From Faecalibacillus faecis (GTDB taxonomy: Bacteria > Bacillota_I > Bacilli_A > Erysipelotrichales > Coprobacillaceae), in contig NZ_PYLP01000002.1 in NCBI RefSeq assembly GCF_003024675.1, positions 124,001-188,000 of the forward strand: a stretch of DNA of 64,000 bases, in the 5' to 3' direction. Below, piece after piece: positions 33,604 through 42,353 of this stretch. The position numbers and the translations under genes were made by a program. Position 1 is the first letter of the stretch; every line of letters starts with the position of its first letter. Below the pieces are notes generated by a model. The model was not told where the DNA came from. It did no database searches and worked only from the letters and a program-made list of their open reading frames with translations.

Positions 33604-34469
33604 ATGAAATCAAAAGTTTATTTTACAAGAATAATAACACCTGAAAAGGTTTTAGAAATGTATGAAGTATTAGGAAAAAAATTAATAGGAAAGATTGCTG
33701 TTAAACTTCATTCAGGGGAAGAAGGAAATCAAAACTTTTTAAAACCTGATTTTTGGAGAGCAATTATTGATAAGTTAAATGGAACAGTTGTGGAGTGTAA
33801 TACAGCTTATGAAGGATCTAGAAATACAACTGAAAAACATTTAAAAACAATTGAAAAACATGGATGGTCTAAATATTTTGAAGTAGATTTAATGGATGCT
33901 GAAGGTCCTGATATGATTCTAGATATTCCTGAAGGAAAAGTGATTCAAAAAAACTATGTTGGAAAAGATATGAAAAACTATGATGGAATGATTGTTTTAT
34001 CTCATTTTAAAGGACATCCAATGGGTGGTTATGGGGCGCTTTAAAACAACTTTCAATTGGTTGTGCCTCATCTTATGGAAAAGCTTATATTCATGGGGCA
34101 GGAGAACCTGAAAAGATTTGGACAGCTGATCATGATTTGTTTTTAGAATCAATGGCGGATGCAGCTAAGTCAGTTCATGAATATTTTAAAGGAAACATTG
34201 TTTATATCAATGTTATGAAAAATATGTCTGTTGATTGCGATTGTTGTGCAGTGGCAGAAGATCCATGTATGGATGATATTGGTATTTTAATTTCAACGGA
34301 TCCAATCGCTATTGATCAAGCATGTATTGATTTAGTTTATGCTAATGATAAGGGAAGAGACCATTTAATTGAAAGAATTGAATCTCGTCATGGTATTCAT
34401 ACCATTGAAGCAGCCTCAGCACTTGGATATGGTTCAAGAGAATATGAACTTATTGAAATAGATGATTAA
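33604..34469 (+). pseudogene. DUF362 family protein, frameshifted
   Basis: A DUF362 (COG2006) protein split by a single-base loss. The first frame (33604-34044) reads 'KIAVKLHSGEEGNQNFLK', 'VVECNTAYEGSRNTTEKH' and 'VLSHFKGHPMGGYGAL', then stops. Adding one G to the four-G run at about 34034 continues the family sequence 'LKQLSIGCASSYGKAYIHG' through 'DCDCCAVAEDPCMDDIGI' to 'SREYELIEIDD'. The intact form would be about 288 residues. The family is often linked to iron-sulfur enzymes; its role is not settled. It probably shared a transcript with the aldo/keto reductase. Confidence 0.82.
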
Positions 34470-34608
34470 TCTGTTCCATGCTTAAAAGACATAGTGTGCT
34501 ATTTAAAAGAGGCATTTGCCTCAATTATACAAGAATGATAAAATAATAAAAGGTAAGAATACTTACTTGAAGGCTAATTTAAGGAAAATAAATAGGAGGA
34601 AAAAGGAA

Positions 34609-35733
34609 ATGAGTCAAAAGAAATTAGGTTTTGGTTTAATGCGTTTACCATCATTAGATCCAAACGATGCTTCAAAAATCGATATTGAACAAACAAAAAA
34701 GATGGTTGACACATTTATCGAAAAAGGTTTTACATATTTTGATACTGCATGGATGTATTGTGGATTTGCAAGTGAAAATGCAGCAAAAGAAGCACTTGTA
34801 TCACGTTACCCAAGAGATGCTTATACACTTGCAACAAAATTACATTCAGGTTTTATTAAAACAAAAGAAGATCGTGATCATATCTTTAATGAACAACTTT
34901 CAAAAACAGGTGTAGAATATTTTGATTATTATTTATTACATGATATTAATACACATAGTATTGAAGTTTATAATGAATTAGATTGCTTTAACTGGATACA
35001 AGATAAAAAAGCAAAAGGTTTAGTTAAAACTATTGGTTTTTCTTATCATGATGGTCCTGAATTGCTTGATCAAGTTCTAACAGAACACCCAGAATTTGAA
35101 TTTGTACAATTACAAATCAACTATCTTGATTGGGACAGTGTTGGTGTTCAATCAAGAAAATGTTATGAAGTAGCTACAAAACATCATAAACCTGTTATCG
35201 TTATGGAACCTGTAAAAGGTGGAACACTTGCGAAAGTACCAGAAAAAGTTGAAAAGATGTTTAAAGAATATCATCCGGATATGTCAATTCCTTCTTGGGC
35301 TATTCGTTTTGCAGCAAGTCAAGAAAACGTTATGATGGTTTTAAGTGGTATGTCTAATATGGAACAATTAGAAGATAACTTAGGTTATATGGAAAATTTT
35401 AAACCATTAAATGAAGAAGAATATGCTTTAATTAAAAAAGCAGTTACTGCCATTAATTCAACAATTACTGTCCCATGTACAGGATGTGCTTATTGCGTTG
35501 ATGGTTGTCCTATGAATATTGCCATTCCAAAATACTTTTCATTATATAATGCAGATTTACAAGAAGTAGAAGAAAAAGGATGGACACCACAAGGAGAATA
35601 CTACAACAACTTAACAAAAACCTTTGGTAAAGCAAGTGATTGTGTTGAATGTGGTCAATGTGAAGGAGTATGCCCACAACATTTATCAATTATTCAATAC
35701 TTGAAAGATGTTGCAGGTCATTTTGAAAAATAA
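34609..35733 (+). CDS. Aldo/keto reductase with C-terminal ferredoxin domain
   Basis: A 374-residue oxidoreductase. Residues 1-270 are the aldo/keto reductase barrel ('[15 protein letters not shown]', '[13 protein letters not shown]', '[11 protein letters not shown]', '[18 protein letters not shown]', '[16 protein letters not shown]'). The C-terminal 85 residues carry two iron-sulfur cysteine groups: '[12 protein letters not shown]' and '[12 protein letters not shown]'. The fusion is common in anaerobes and suggests electron transfer between clusters and a carbonyl substrate. ATG 34609 follows AGGAGG. A MerR-type promoter upstream of the DUF362 gene may control it. Confidence 0.92.
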   Translation: MSQKKLGFGLMRLPSLDPNDASKIDIEQTKKMVDTFIEKGFTYFDTAWMYCGFASENAAKEALVSRYPRDAYTLATKLHSGFIKTKEDRDHIFNEQLSKTGVEYFDYYLLHDINTHSIEVYNELDCFNWIQDKKAKGLVKTIGFSYHDGPELLDQVLTEHPEFEFVQLQINYLDWDSVGVQSRKCYEVATKHHKPVIVMEPVKGGTLAKVPEKVEKMFKEYHPDMSIPSWAIRFAASQENVMMVLSGMSNMEQLEDNLGYMENFKPLNEEEYALIKKAVTAINSTITVPCTGCAYCVDGCPMNIAIPKYFSLYNADLQEVEEKGWTPQGEYYNNLTKTFGKASDCVECGQCEGVCPQHLSIIQYLKDVAGHFEK

Positions 35734-35814
35734 CGGAATATAGAAAATTGCTACATAGAAATGAAGAAATAAATATTATTAGTTTAGGGGGAGATTCTTT
35801 AGAATAAGTAAGTC

Positions 35815-36587
35815 AAGAAGTAATCAAATTTACTTACAAATTCATTTTGGTGTTGAATATTCATCAGAAGAGTATGGTTGGACAACGAATTTAAAACCTA
35901 TTATGGTGCTTTAGATTATATATTAGATTAAAAAAAGCAACTATTCATCATATTGATTTATCATCACATTCGCTAAAACTTGTTCATCAAGTTTTAGATA
36001 TTGACATGTTTAGTATTGATTCAGCTTATGATTTGAAGTTTGAAGACTTCGCCATTGATGAATTTGATGAACGTATGGATTTATATCGTTGTCTAAAAAA
36101 AGAAGGCGTAGGTATTACTGTAATGAAAGCCTTTTGTGGAGGAAAACTTTGAGAAGAAGATGAGTCACCATTTCATTAAGCCTTGACAGAAACTCAATAT
36201 ATGCAGTATGCTTTAGATAAACTGTCTATTTTAACAGTTTTGCCAGGAATTAGAAATGATGATTTAACACGTACTCTTCATTATTTAGAAGTATCTGATG
36301 TAGAAAAAGATTATTCAATTTTAAGAATATTTCCAATATTAGAAAATTGTAATCAATTTGTTTATTATAAACATTGTCATCCTTGTTCAAAAGGGTTAGA
36401 CACTACCTTGATTAATAAATATTATGATCTTGCTCGTTTAAAAGATGAACTTGCTGCAGATCATTATCATCATTTAGCTTTAAAAGCAAGTGATTGCATT
36501 GTTTGTCACCATTGTGATAAACGATGTCCATTTCATGTTCAACAAAGTGAACATATGCAAGAAATTACTGATTATTTTCATGAATAA
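35815..36587 (+). pseudogene. Decayed paralogue of the iron-sulfur aldo/keto reductase
   Basis: Remnant of a second enzyme of the same architecture. Readable pieces in order are 'YLQIHFGVEYSSEEYGW', 'IDLSSHSLKLVHQVLDID', 'MFSIDSAYDL', 'KEGVGITVMKAFCGGKL' and a ferredoxin end with 'CHPCSKG' and 'CIVCHHCDKRCPFH'. The N-terminal half is gone. In-frame stops at 36150 (TGA) and 36177 (TAA) break the rest. The first cluster has lost cysteines compared with the intact neighbour. The 3' 404 bases are open, but no start is credible. Confidence 0.8.
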
Positions 36588-36645
36588 GATATAGAGATAC
36601 GAAATCGAAAATAAACAAGAAGTTTATTATATATCAGGAGGAAAA

Positions 36646-37053
36646 ATGGAAATTGTTGTTATTGATGGACAAGGGGGCGGAATTGGAAAAAATATTATAC
36701 AAGTTTTAAAAGAAAAACATCCAGAATATACCATCATTGGTATTGGAACCAATAGTATGGCAACAACACAGCTAAAAAAAGGTGGTGCTGATATTATTGC
36801 AACGGGGGAAAATGCTGTTGTTTATAATGTTAAACATGCCTCTATTGTTGTTGGTCCGATTGGAGTTGCTTTTGCAAATTCAATGTATGGTGAAATTACA
36901 CCAGCTATGGCAAATGCTATTGGAGAAAGTGAAGCGCGTAAATATTTTATTCCTGTTTCTAAATGCAGTGCTCAAGTTGTAGGTGTTGCATCTAAATCAA
37001 TATCTGAATATATTGATGACCTTGTCGTTATGATTGAAAGATTAGAAAAATAG
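36646..37053 (+). CDS. DUF3842 family protein
   Basis: A 135-residue protein of DUF3842. It begins with a Gly-rich nucleotide-binding-like loop ('VVIDGQGGGIGKNIIQVL') and continues as alternating strands and helices ('YTIIGIGTNSMATTQLKKG', 'VVGPIGVAFANSMYGEITP'), a Rossmann-like layout. A conserved 'PVSKCSAQVVGV' contains a cysteine. The family function is unknown. It directly precedes the nickel-cofactor genes but is separated from them by a strong hairpin, so co-function is only a suggestion. AGGAGG precedes ATG 36646. Confidence 0.82.
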   Translation: MEIVVIDGQGGGIGKNIIQVLKEKHPEYTIIGIGTNSMATTQLKKGGADIIATGENAVVYNVKHASIVVGPIGVAFANSMYGEITPAMANAIGESEARKYFIPVSKCSAQVVGVASKSISEYIDDLVVMIERLEK

Positions 37054-37056
37054 AGG

Positions 37057-37123
37057 ATATCGTATACATGAAGTATCGATTATAGTTGAAACTATAAACT
37101 GCTTATGTATACGATATTTTTTT
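37057..37123 (+). terminator. Long hairpin terminator between DUF3842 and larE
   Basis: Arms 37057-37069 and 37105-37117 pair over 13 bp. The 35-nt loop contains a second hairpin (TATAGTT/AACTATA), and a run of seven T follows. It separates the DUF3842 gene from the nickel operon. Confidence 0.8.
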
Positions 37124-37205
37124 AAGTAAAATAATAAATATAACTTTTTTCAATATTAAATGAAGCCTTTAAGTAGAAGTCATAGAGGAGTTTAGGGGGA
37201 TTTAT

Positions 37206-38009
37206 ATGAATAAATTAGAATTATTACAAGAAGAATTAAGAAATTATGGAAAAGTTGCGATTGCTTATAGTGGGGGTGTTGATTCCAACTTTTTATTCCA
37301 TGTAGCTCTTGAAACATTAGGAAAAGAAAATGTTTTACCTGTTTTATGTCGAGGAGCAATGATGTCAAAAGAAGATATTGAAGGTGCTCTTGAACAATTA
37401 AAAGATTCAAATCATGTGGTTTTATCAGTCAATCCATTAGACGTAGAAGCTTTTCATTTTAATCATAAAGATCGTTGTTATCATTGTAAAAGAAGCATTA
37501 TGTCAAAAGTTATTGGCGTTGCTAAAGAACATGACTTTACTTATGTTTTAGATGGGAAAAATAAAGATGATGAAAAAGTGTATCGACCAGGATTAAAAGC
37601 TTGTGAAGAATTAGGTATTATTTCTCCTTTAGCGAACAATAATTTAGTAAAACAAGAAATTAGAGATTATTCTAAACAGCTTGGTATTGCTACTTATAAT
37701 AAACCATCCAATGCCTGTCTGGCTTCTCGTTTTGACTACAATACAGACCTTACTTTAGAAAAATTAAAACTTGTTGAAACAGGTGAAAAATATTTACATG
37801 ATTTAGGAATGCTTCATGTACGTTTAAGAGTACATGGAGATGTGGCACGTCTTGAAGTAGAACCAGAAGATTTTATGAAAATAATTGAAAATAAAGAATT
37901 GATTCAAAATATTAAAAATCTTGGATTTAGATTTGTAACACTTGATTTAGAAGGAATTAGAAGTGGGGGTTATGATATTGAAAACATTAGAAATTCTACA
38001 AAAGGTTAA
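37206..38009 (+). CDS. larE: ATP-dependent sacrificial sulfur transferase LarE
   Basis: A 267-residue PP-loop enzyme that adenylates pyridinium dicarboxylate mononucleotide and donates sulfur to make the nickel-pincer cofactor precursor. The ATP loop is 'AYSGGVDSNFL' (residues 20-30). Cys171 in 'NACLASRFDY' aligns with the sacrificial cysteine (Cys176) of the Lactiplantibacillus plantarum enzyme. 'RCYHCKRS' (Cys91, Cys94) is also conserved. ATG 37206 follows GGGGG. It overlaps larB, so the pathway genes are coupled. Confidence 0.93.
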   Translation: MNKLELLQEELRNYGKVAIAYSGGVDSNFLFHVALETLGKENVLPVLCRGAMMSKEDIEGALEQLKDSNHVVLSVNPLDVEAFHFNHKDRCYHCKRSIMSKVIGVAKEHDFTYVLDGKNKDDEKVYRPGLKACEELGIISPLANNNLVKQEIRDYSKQLGIATYNKPSNACLASRFDYNTDLTLEKLKLVETGEKYLHDLGMLHVRLRVHGDVARLEVEPEDFMKIIENKELIQNIKNLGFRFVTLDLEGIRSGGYDIENIRNSTKG

Positions 38010-38718
38010 AAATAATGAACTAACAATTGAACAAGCTCAAAAAATGATTGAACAACCCTTAGATTATGCAACGATTGATTATAATCGAAAAAAGAGAACA
38101 GGAAATAATGAAGTAATCTATGGGGCTGGAAAAACCAAGGAACAAATCATTGGGATTGTAAAAGACATGTTGGACCATGATATTCATTCTATTTTAATTA
38201 CACGTGTTGACCAAGAAAAAAGTGAAGCTATCTTAAAAGAATTTCCACAAATGATTTATGATTCTTTATCGCACATTTGTTATATTGATGAAGAACAAAA
38301 AGAAATCAATAAAGGAAAAATTGTTGTTGTTTGTGCTGGAACATCAGATTTACCGGTTGCTCGTGAAGCTATGCTTACAGCTCAATTTTTAGGTAACGAA
38401 GTTGAACTCATCAGTGATGTGGGTGTTGCTGGTATTCATCGTTTGTTTCATCGTTTAGATACTATTCAAAGGGCAAATGTTTTAGTTGTTTGTGCAGGAA
38501 TGGAAGGGGCCCTCGCTTCCGTTGTTGGAGGACTTGTTGATAAACCAGTTATTGCCGTACCAACATCCATTGGGTATGGCGCTAACTTTGATGGATTGTC
38601 TGCTCTTCTTGCCATGCTTAATAGCTGTGCTAGTGGGGTTAGTGTTGTCAATATTGATAATGGATTTGGGGCAGGATTTATGGCTCATACCATTAATTGT
38701 TTAGGAGGAAAGAAATAG
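37972..38718 (+). CDS. larB: Pyridinium-3,5-biscarboxylic acid mononucleotide synthase LarB
   Basis: A 248-residue enzyme that carboxylates and hydrolyses nicotinic acid adenine dinucleotide, the first step of nickel-pincer cofactor synthesis. The C-terminal half resembles PurE carboxylase ('VVVCAGTSDLPVAREAML', 'LVVCAGMEGALASVVGGLV', 'VPTSIGYGANFDGLSALLA'), as known for LarB. The N-terminal 'IDYNRKKRTGNNEVIYGAG' is the LarB mark. ATG 37972 is chosen; GTG 37963, 7 bases after AAGGA, is equally possible. The stop overlaps the larC GTG by one base. Confidence 0.93.
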   Translation: MILKTLEILQKVKNNELTIEQAQKMIEQPLDYATIDYNRKKRTGNNEVIYGAGKTKEQIIGIVKDMLDHDIHSILITRVDQEKSEAILKEFPQMIYDSLSHICYIDEEQKEINKGKIVVVCAGTSDLPVAREAMLTAQFLGNEVELISDVGVAGIHRLFHRLDTIQRANVLVVCAGMEGALASVVGGLVDKPVIAVPTSIGYGANFDGLSALLAMLNSCASGVSVVNIDNGFGAGFMAHTINCLGGKK

Positions 38719-39506
38719 TGAAAGTATTATATTTTGATTGTAGTAGTGGAATCAGTGGAAATATGACTTTAGGAGCGTTATCTGAATTGATTGATGATCC
38801 TCATTATTTAGTTAATGAATTAAAAAAATTACATGTAGATGGGTATCATATCCATATTTCTAAAGAAAAGAAAAATGGTATTACAGGAACTTATGTTGAT
38901 GTTCATTTAGAACACGAACATCATCATGAGCATGAACATGAACATTTACACCATGAACACGTTCATCACCATGAACATCGTAATTTATTCGATGTTAATA
39001 AAATTATTGATGAAAGTGAAATTGATGAAAAAGCGAAAGATCTTGCTAAACGTATCTTTTTAAGAGTTGCTAAAGCTGAAAGTAAAGTTCATAATGAAAG
39101 TTTAGAAAATGTTCATTTTCATGAAGTAGGAGCAATTGACTCTATTGTTGATATTATAGGAACAGCGATTTTATTATGTAAAATCAATCCAGATGTTATT
39201 TATAGTAGTGTCGTTAATGATGGATATGGATTTATTGAATGTGCTCATGGAGTGATTTCTGTTCCTGTACCTGCAACGTCTGAAATCTTTGCAGCAAGTA
39301 ATGCTATCACACGACAAATTGATGTAGATACAGAACTTGTAACACCAACAGGTGCCGCAATTATTGCAGAAATTGCGAGTGAATTTACCGCAATGCCTGC
39401 AATGAATGTTCAAAAAGTAGGGTGGGGAACAGGTACAAAAGATTTAGTGATCCCAAATGTTTTAAAAGTTTCTTTTGGAGAAATTAAAAAAAAAACGAAA
39501 TTATAG
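38718..39506 (+). CDS. larC: Nickel insertion protein LarC, N-terminal frame (LarC1)
   Basis: A 262-residue N-terminal part of LarC, which inserts nickel into the sulfur-bearing precursor using CTP. GTG 38718 is 9 bases after AGGAGG. The start 'KVLYFDCSSGISGNM' is typical. Residues 63-87 form a histidine-rich tract (15 His in 25 residues), a likely nickel store. 'HFHEVGAIDSIVDIIG' and 'TPTGAAIIAEIA' are conserved. The frame ends at TAG 39504-39506 just after a ten-A run; the conserved continuation lies in the -1 frame. Confidence 0.92.
   Translation: MKVLYFDCSSGISGNMTLGALSELIDDPHYLVNELKKLHVDGYHIHISKEKKNGITGTYVDVHLEHEHHHEHEHEHLHHEHVHHHEHRNLFDVNKIIDESEIDEKAKDLAKRIFLRVAKAESKVHNESLENVHFHEVGAIDSIVDIIGTAILLCKINPDVIYSSVVNDGYGFIECAHGVISVPVPATSEIFAASNAITRQIDVDTELVTPTGAAIIAEIASEFTAMPAMNVQKVGWGTGTKDLVIPNVLKVSFGEIKKKTKL
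39486..39495 (+). promoter_or_regulatory. Ten-A slippery run, probable -1 frameshift site in larC
   Basis: Ten A (zero frame AAA AAA AAA ACG). A -1 slip reads 'KKKNEIIVMETNIDDCSGE', joining LarC1 to the conserved LarC2 start without loss. LarC of L. plantarum is known to be made by a programmed frameshift between two frames. Transcriptional slippage on the same run would give the same result. Confidence 0.75.
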
Positions 39507-39508
39507 TC

Positions 39509-39907
39509 ATGGAAACGAATATTGATGATTGTAGTGGAGAAATGCTTGGTTTTGTAATGGAACAGCTTTTAGATAAAGGTGCATTAGATGTTTTCTTTAC
39601 GTCTATTTTTATGAAAAAAAATAGACCAGCTTATCGCTTGACAGTCGTTTGTAATGGAGAAAAGATGGATCTTTTACAAAAAGTGATTTTTACGCAAACA
39701 ACAACTATTGGTATTCGTTATCGTAAGGAACAAAGAACTGTTTTAAAAAGACAAATTAAAGAAATTGAAACACCTCTTGGAAAACTTCAAGTAAAAGAAG
39801 TAGAAATTGATGGTGAAAAAAGATGTTATCCAGAATATGAAAGTGCTAAAAAATTAGCGTTAAAACATCAATGTTCTTTACAAGAAATATATCATCTTGT
39901 TAAATAA
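39509..39907 (+). CDS. larC: LarC, C-terminal frame (LarC2)
   Basis: The C-terminal 132 residues of LarC, starting with the conserved 'METNIDDCSGEMLGF' and including 'RLTVVCNGEKMDLLQKVIF' and 'YPEYESAKKLALKH'. This domain carries the CTP- and metal-handling part in studied LarC. The apparent ATG at 39509 has no ribosome site, and the conserved region begins upstream of it in this frame, so synthesis as a fusion with LarC1 (about 396 residues in total) is most likely. The stop lies 10 bp before the methyltransferase. Confidence 0.88.
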   Translation: METNIDDCSGEMLGFVMEQLLDKGALDVFFTSIFMKKNRPAYRLTVVCNGEKMDLLQKVIFTQTTTIGIRYRKEQRTVLKRQIKEIETPLGKLQVKEVEIDGEKRCYPEYESAKKLALKHQCSLQEIYHLVK

Positions 39908-39917
39908 AGGAGAATTT

Positions 39918-40625
39918 ATGACAAGTCAGTTAAATAAAATTGAAGATTATTGGAATCAACGTTCTTTTGGTTATTCTTTGGATAACCAAGAAGAACTTTT
40001 ACATGATCAAGAAAAATGGATAGAATTAATAAATCGTTATCTAAAAATAAATAAAGGAATGAAAGTGTTAGATTTAGGGTGTGGCCCAGGATTTTTTTCT
40101 GTTATGCTTACAAATTTAGGATGCCAAGTTATTGGCATTGATTATAGTGATAAGATGTTAGAAGAGGCTAGAAACAATGCACGCAAGTTTAAGGCAAATG
40201 TTGAGTTTCAGAAGATGGATGTTCAAGATTTAGCTTTTCAAGATGAAATTTTTGATTTGATTATCACACGTAATGTAACATGGAATTTAGAAAAGCCTGT
40301 ACAAGCCTATCAAGAGATGGTTAGAGTTTTAAAAAAACAAGGACATCTTTTAAATATTGATGGCAATCATTATTATCATTATCAAGATCAAGATTATAAT
40401 AGAGCTGGTCATAGTGATCATCAACATATGGAAGGTATTGATGTTTCTATTATTGATAATATTGCTAAAGAATTAAAGTTATCTTATGTTTTACGACCTC
40501 AATATGATATAGAAATTCTAAAAGAAATCGGTTTTCAACAAATTGGAAGTGAAATACTTTCAAAAGAAAAAACAAAGGAAGGAAAAGAATTGATTCGTCA
40601 ATTCTTAATACATGCGATTAAATAA
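39918..40625 (+). CDS. Class I SAM-dependent methyltransferase in the nickel operon
   Basis: A 235-residue methyltransferase with the SAM site 'VLDLGCGPGFFSVML' (about residues 50-65), 'VIGIDYSDKMLEEA' and the post-motif 'LIITRNVTWNLEKP'. The region after the core contains a His/Tyr/Asp-rich stretch ('NHYYHYQDQDYNRAGHSDH') that could bind metal. It sits between larC and the importer genes and overlaps nikB by one base, so it is co-expressed with nickel uptake. The substrate is unknown; a role in making or modifying a nickel carrier is possible but unproven. Confidence 0.85.
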   Translation: MTSQLNKIEDYWNQRSFGYSLDNQEELLHDQEKWIELINRYLKINKGMKVLDLGCGPGFFSVMLTNLGCQVIGIDYSDKMLEEARNNARKFKANVEFQKMDVQDLAFQDEIFDLIITRNVTWNLEKPVQAYQEMVRVLKKQGHLLNIDGNHYYHYQDQDYNRAGHSDHQHMEGIDVSIIDNIAKELKLSYVLRPQYDIEILKEIGFQQIGSEILSKEKTKEGKELIRQFLIHAIK

Positions 40626-41563
40626 TGAAAAGAATTTTATCATTATTTTCAGTTCTTTTCTTGGTGACACTTGTTACCTTTATTATGACAGATTTGGCAC
40701 CAAGTGATAGTGCTGAAATGTATTATTTATCTAAAGGAATTACACCTAGCGAGGAAGTTTTAAATGAAACACGACATGAAATGGGTCTCGATAAAAATAT
40801 TGTTGTTCGCTATGTTGACTGGTTGAATGATTTTGTTCATGGTGATTTAGGTTATTCTTATCATTATGGACAAGATGTGAATCAACAAATGTTATCAAAG
40901 TTACCAAATACTTTAAAATTAGCGATATTTTCATTTGTTGTTGTTTTAGCTTTTTCGATTCCTTTAGGAATTTATAGTGCTACTCATCGTCATAGTTTGA
41001 TTAATTCTATTTTAAAAAATATCGCTTTTTTAGGTTTATCTTTACCTAATTTTTGGTTAGCACTTCTTTTAATTCTGCTTTTTTCAGTAAAGATTCAATT
41101 GTTTCCTGTTATTAGTGGAAGTAGTTTAAAAGGTCTTGTTTTACCTGTTTGTTGTTTAAGTTTTCCGCTGATTTGTTCTTATACAAGAATGATTCAAAAT
41201 GCTATTTTAGAACAATTAAATCAAGATTATGTTATTGGACTCAAAGCACGAGGAATGAAACAATCAGAAATTTTACTAAAACATGTTTTACCTCATGTTT
41301 TTACGACACTTTCTTCTTTATTAGGTCTTTCTATTGGACATTTACTTGGTGGAACAGCAATTATTGAAACGATTTTTTCATATCAAGGTTTAGGTAACAT
41401 GGTTGTAGAAGCTATTCGTTATCGTGATTATCCAATTATTCAAGCTTATGCAATTTATATGGCATTGATCTATGTTTTTGTTAATCTATTTGTTGATATT
41501 TTTCAACAAGTATTAAATCCACGATTAAGGAGGCGTTTCAATGAAAAGAAAGTTAAAAATTGA
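40625..41563 (+). CDS. nikB: Nickel/oligopeptide-type ABC importer permease NikB-like
   Basis: A 312-residue inner-membrane permease with about six TM helices, of the DppB/NikB class. The N-terminal 'FLVTLVTFIMTDLAPSDSA' and the cytoplasmic coupling loop 'DYVIGLKARGMKQSEILLK' (EAA motif) are visible. It starts one base before the methyltransferase stop. Assignment to nickel rather than peptides comes from the linked lar genes and from the NikA/CntA-like binding protein two genes on. Confidence 0.88.
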   Translation: MKRILSLFSVLFLVTLVTFIMTDLAPSDSAEMYYLSKGITPSEEVLNETRHEMGLDKNIVVRYVDWLNDFVHGDLGYSYHYGQDVNQQMLSKLPNTLKLAIFSFVVVLAFSIPLGIYSATHRHSLINSILKNIAFLGLSLPNFWLALLLILLFSVKIQLFPVISGSSLKGLVLPVCCLSFPLICSYTRMIQNAILEQLNQDYVIGLKARGMKQSEILLKHVLPHVFTTLSSLLGLSIGHLLGGTAIIETIFSYQGLGNMVVEAIRYRDYPIIQAYAIYMALIYVFVNLFVDIFQQVLNPRLRRRFNEKKVKN

Positions 41564-42353
41564 AATTGGTCTTGCTGTTTTGTTATTACTTATTGCTCTA
41601 TTTGGTTCTTTTTTAGCGCCTTATGATCCTTTAAAAGTCAATTATGATTTTTCCTTACAACCACCAGGTTTATTACATATTTTTGGTACAGATAAATTAG
41701 GAAGAGATGTATTGAGTCGTATTCTTTGTGGAGCTAAAACTTCTTTTGGTTTGACTTTTTTGTTGTTATTTTTAATTGTTTTTATTGGAATGATTATTGG
41801 CTTAATTGCAGGATTGTCTAATGATAAAGCAGAATCTTTTTTTAATAATATAATTAATGGTTTACTTGCTTTTCCTGATACTATTTTTACCATTACAATA
41901 GTAGGAATAGTTGGAGCTGGCCTTTTTAATACAGTGTTTGCTTTAGCACTTATTTGGTGGACAAAATATGCAAGATTGACTCTTGCTCTTGTTAAACAAG
42001 AAAAGAAAAAGAGTTATTTAGTGATATCTAAAATGTCGGGTGTCCCACCACTTCAAAGAATCATTCGTTATTTATTACCAAATATTTTATCACAAATACT
42101 TGTAACAGCTTTTTTAGATATTGGAAATATGATGATTTCACTTGCAGGTTTAAGCTTTTTAGGACTTGCCAGTCAACCACCGCAACCAGAATGGGGAGCG
42201 ATGCTTTATGAAAGTAAACAATTTATGCAAGTGGCTCCATGGATGATGTTTTTTCCAGGACTTGTTTTATTTATTTGTGTGCTTATTTTTAATTTATTAT
42301 CAGAAGATATAAGGGATTATTTGGATCCTAAACATTATGAGGAAAAATTATGA
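41541..42353 (+). CDS. nikC: Nickel/oligopeptide-type ABC importer permease NikC-like
   Basis: A 270-residue permease, second of the pair. It has the DppC/NikC start ('LIALFGSFLAPYDPLKVNY'), the 'FGTDKLGRDVLSRILCGAK' block (residues 50-68) that is typical of this subunit, and an EAA coupling loop near 'YLVISKMSGVPPLQRIIRY'. It overlaps nikB by 23 bp and the binding protein by 4 bp, showing a tightly packed operon. Confidence 0.9.
   Translation: MKRKLKIEIGLAVLLLLIALFGSFLAPYDPLKVNYDFSLQPPGLLHIFGTDKLGRDVLSRILCGAKTSFGLTFLLLFLIVFIGMIIGLIAGLSNDKAESFFNNIINGLLAFPDTIFTITIVGIVGAGLFNTVFALALIWWTKYARLTLALVKQEKKKSYLVISKMSGVPPLQRIIRYLLPNILSQILVTAFLDIGNMMISLAGLSFLGLASQPPQPEWGAMLYESKQFMQVAPWMMFFPGLVLFICVLIFNLLSEDIRDYLDPKHYEEKL

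Noticed and set aside
36183-36587. Stand-alone ferredoxin-like protein
   Set aside because: The frame continues upstream in phase through two stop codons into aldo/keto reductase sequence, there is no start with a ribosome site, and it is better read as the end of a pseudogene.
39509-39907. Independent larC2 gene
   Set aside because: The ATG has no ribosome site and conserved LarC residues lie upstream of it in the same frame, so a frameshift fusion explains it better.
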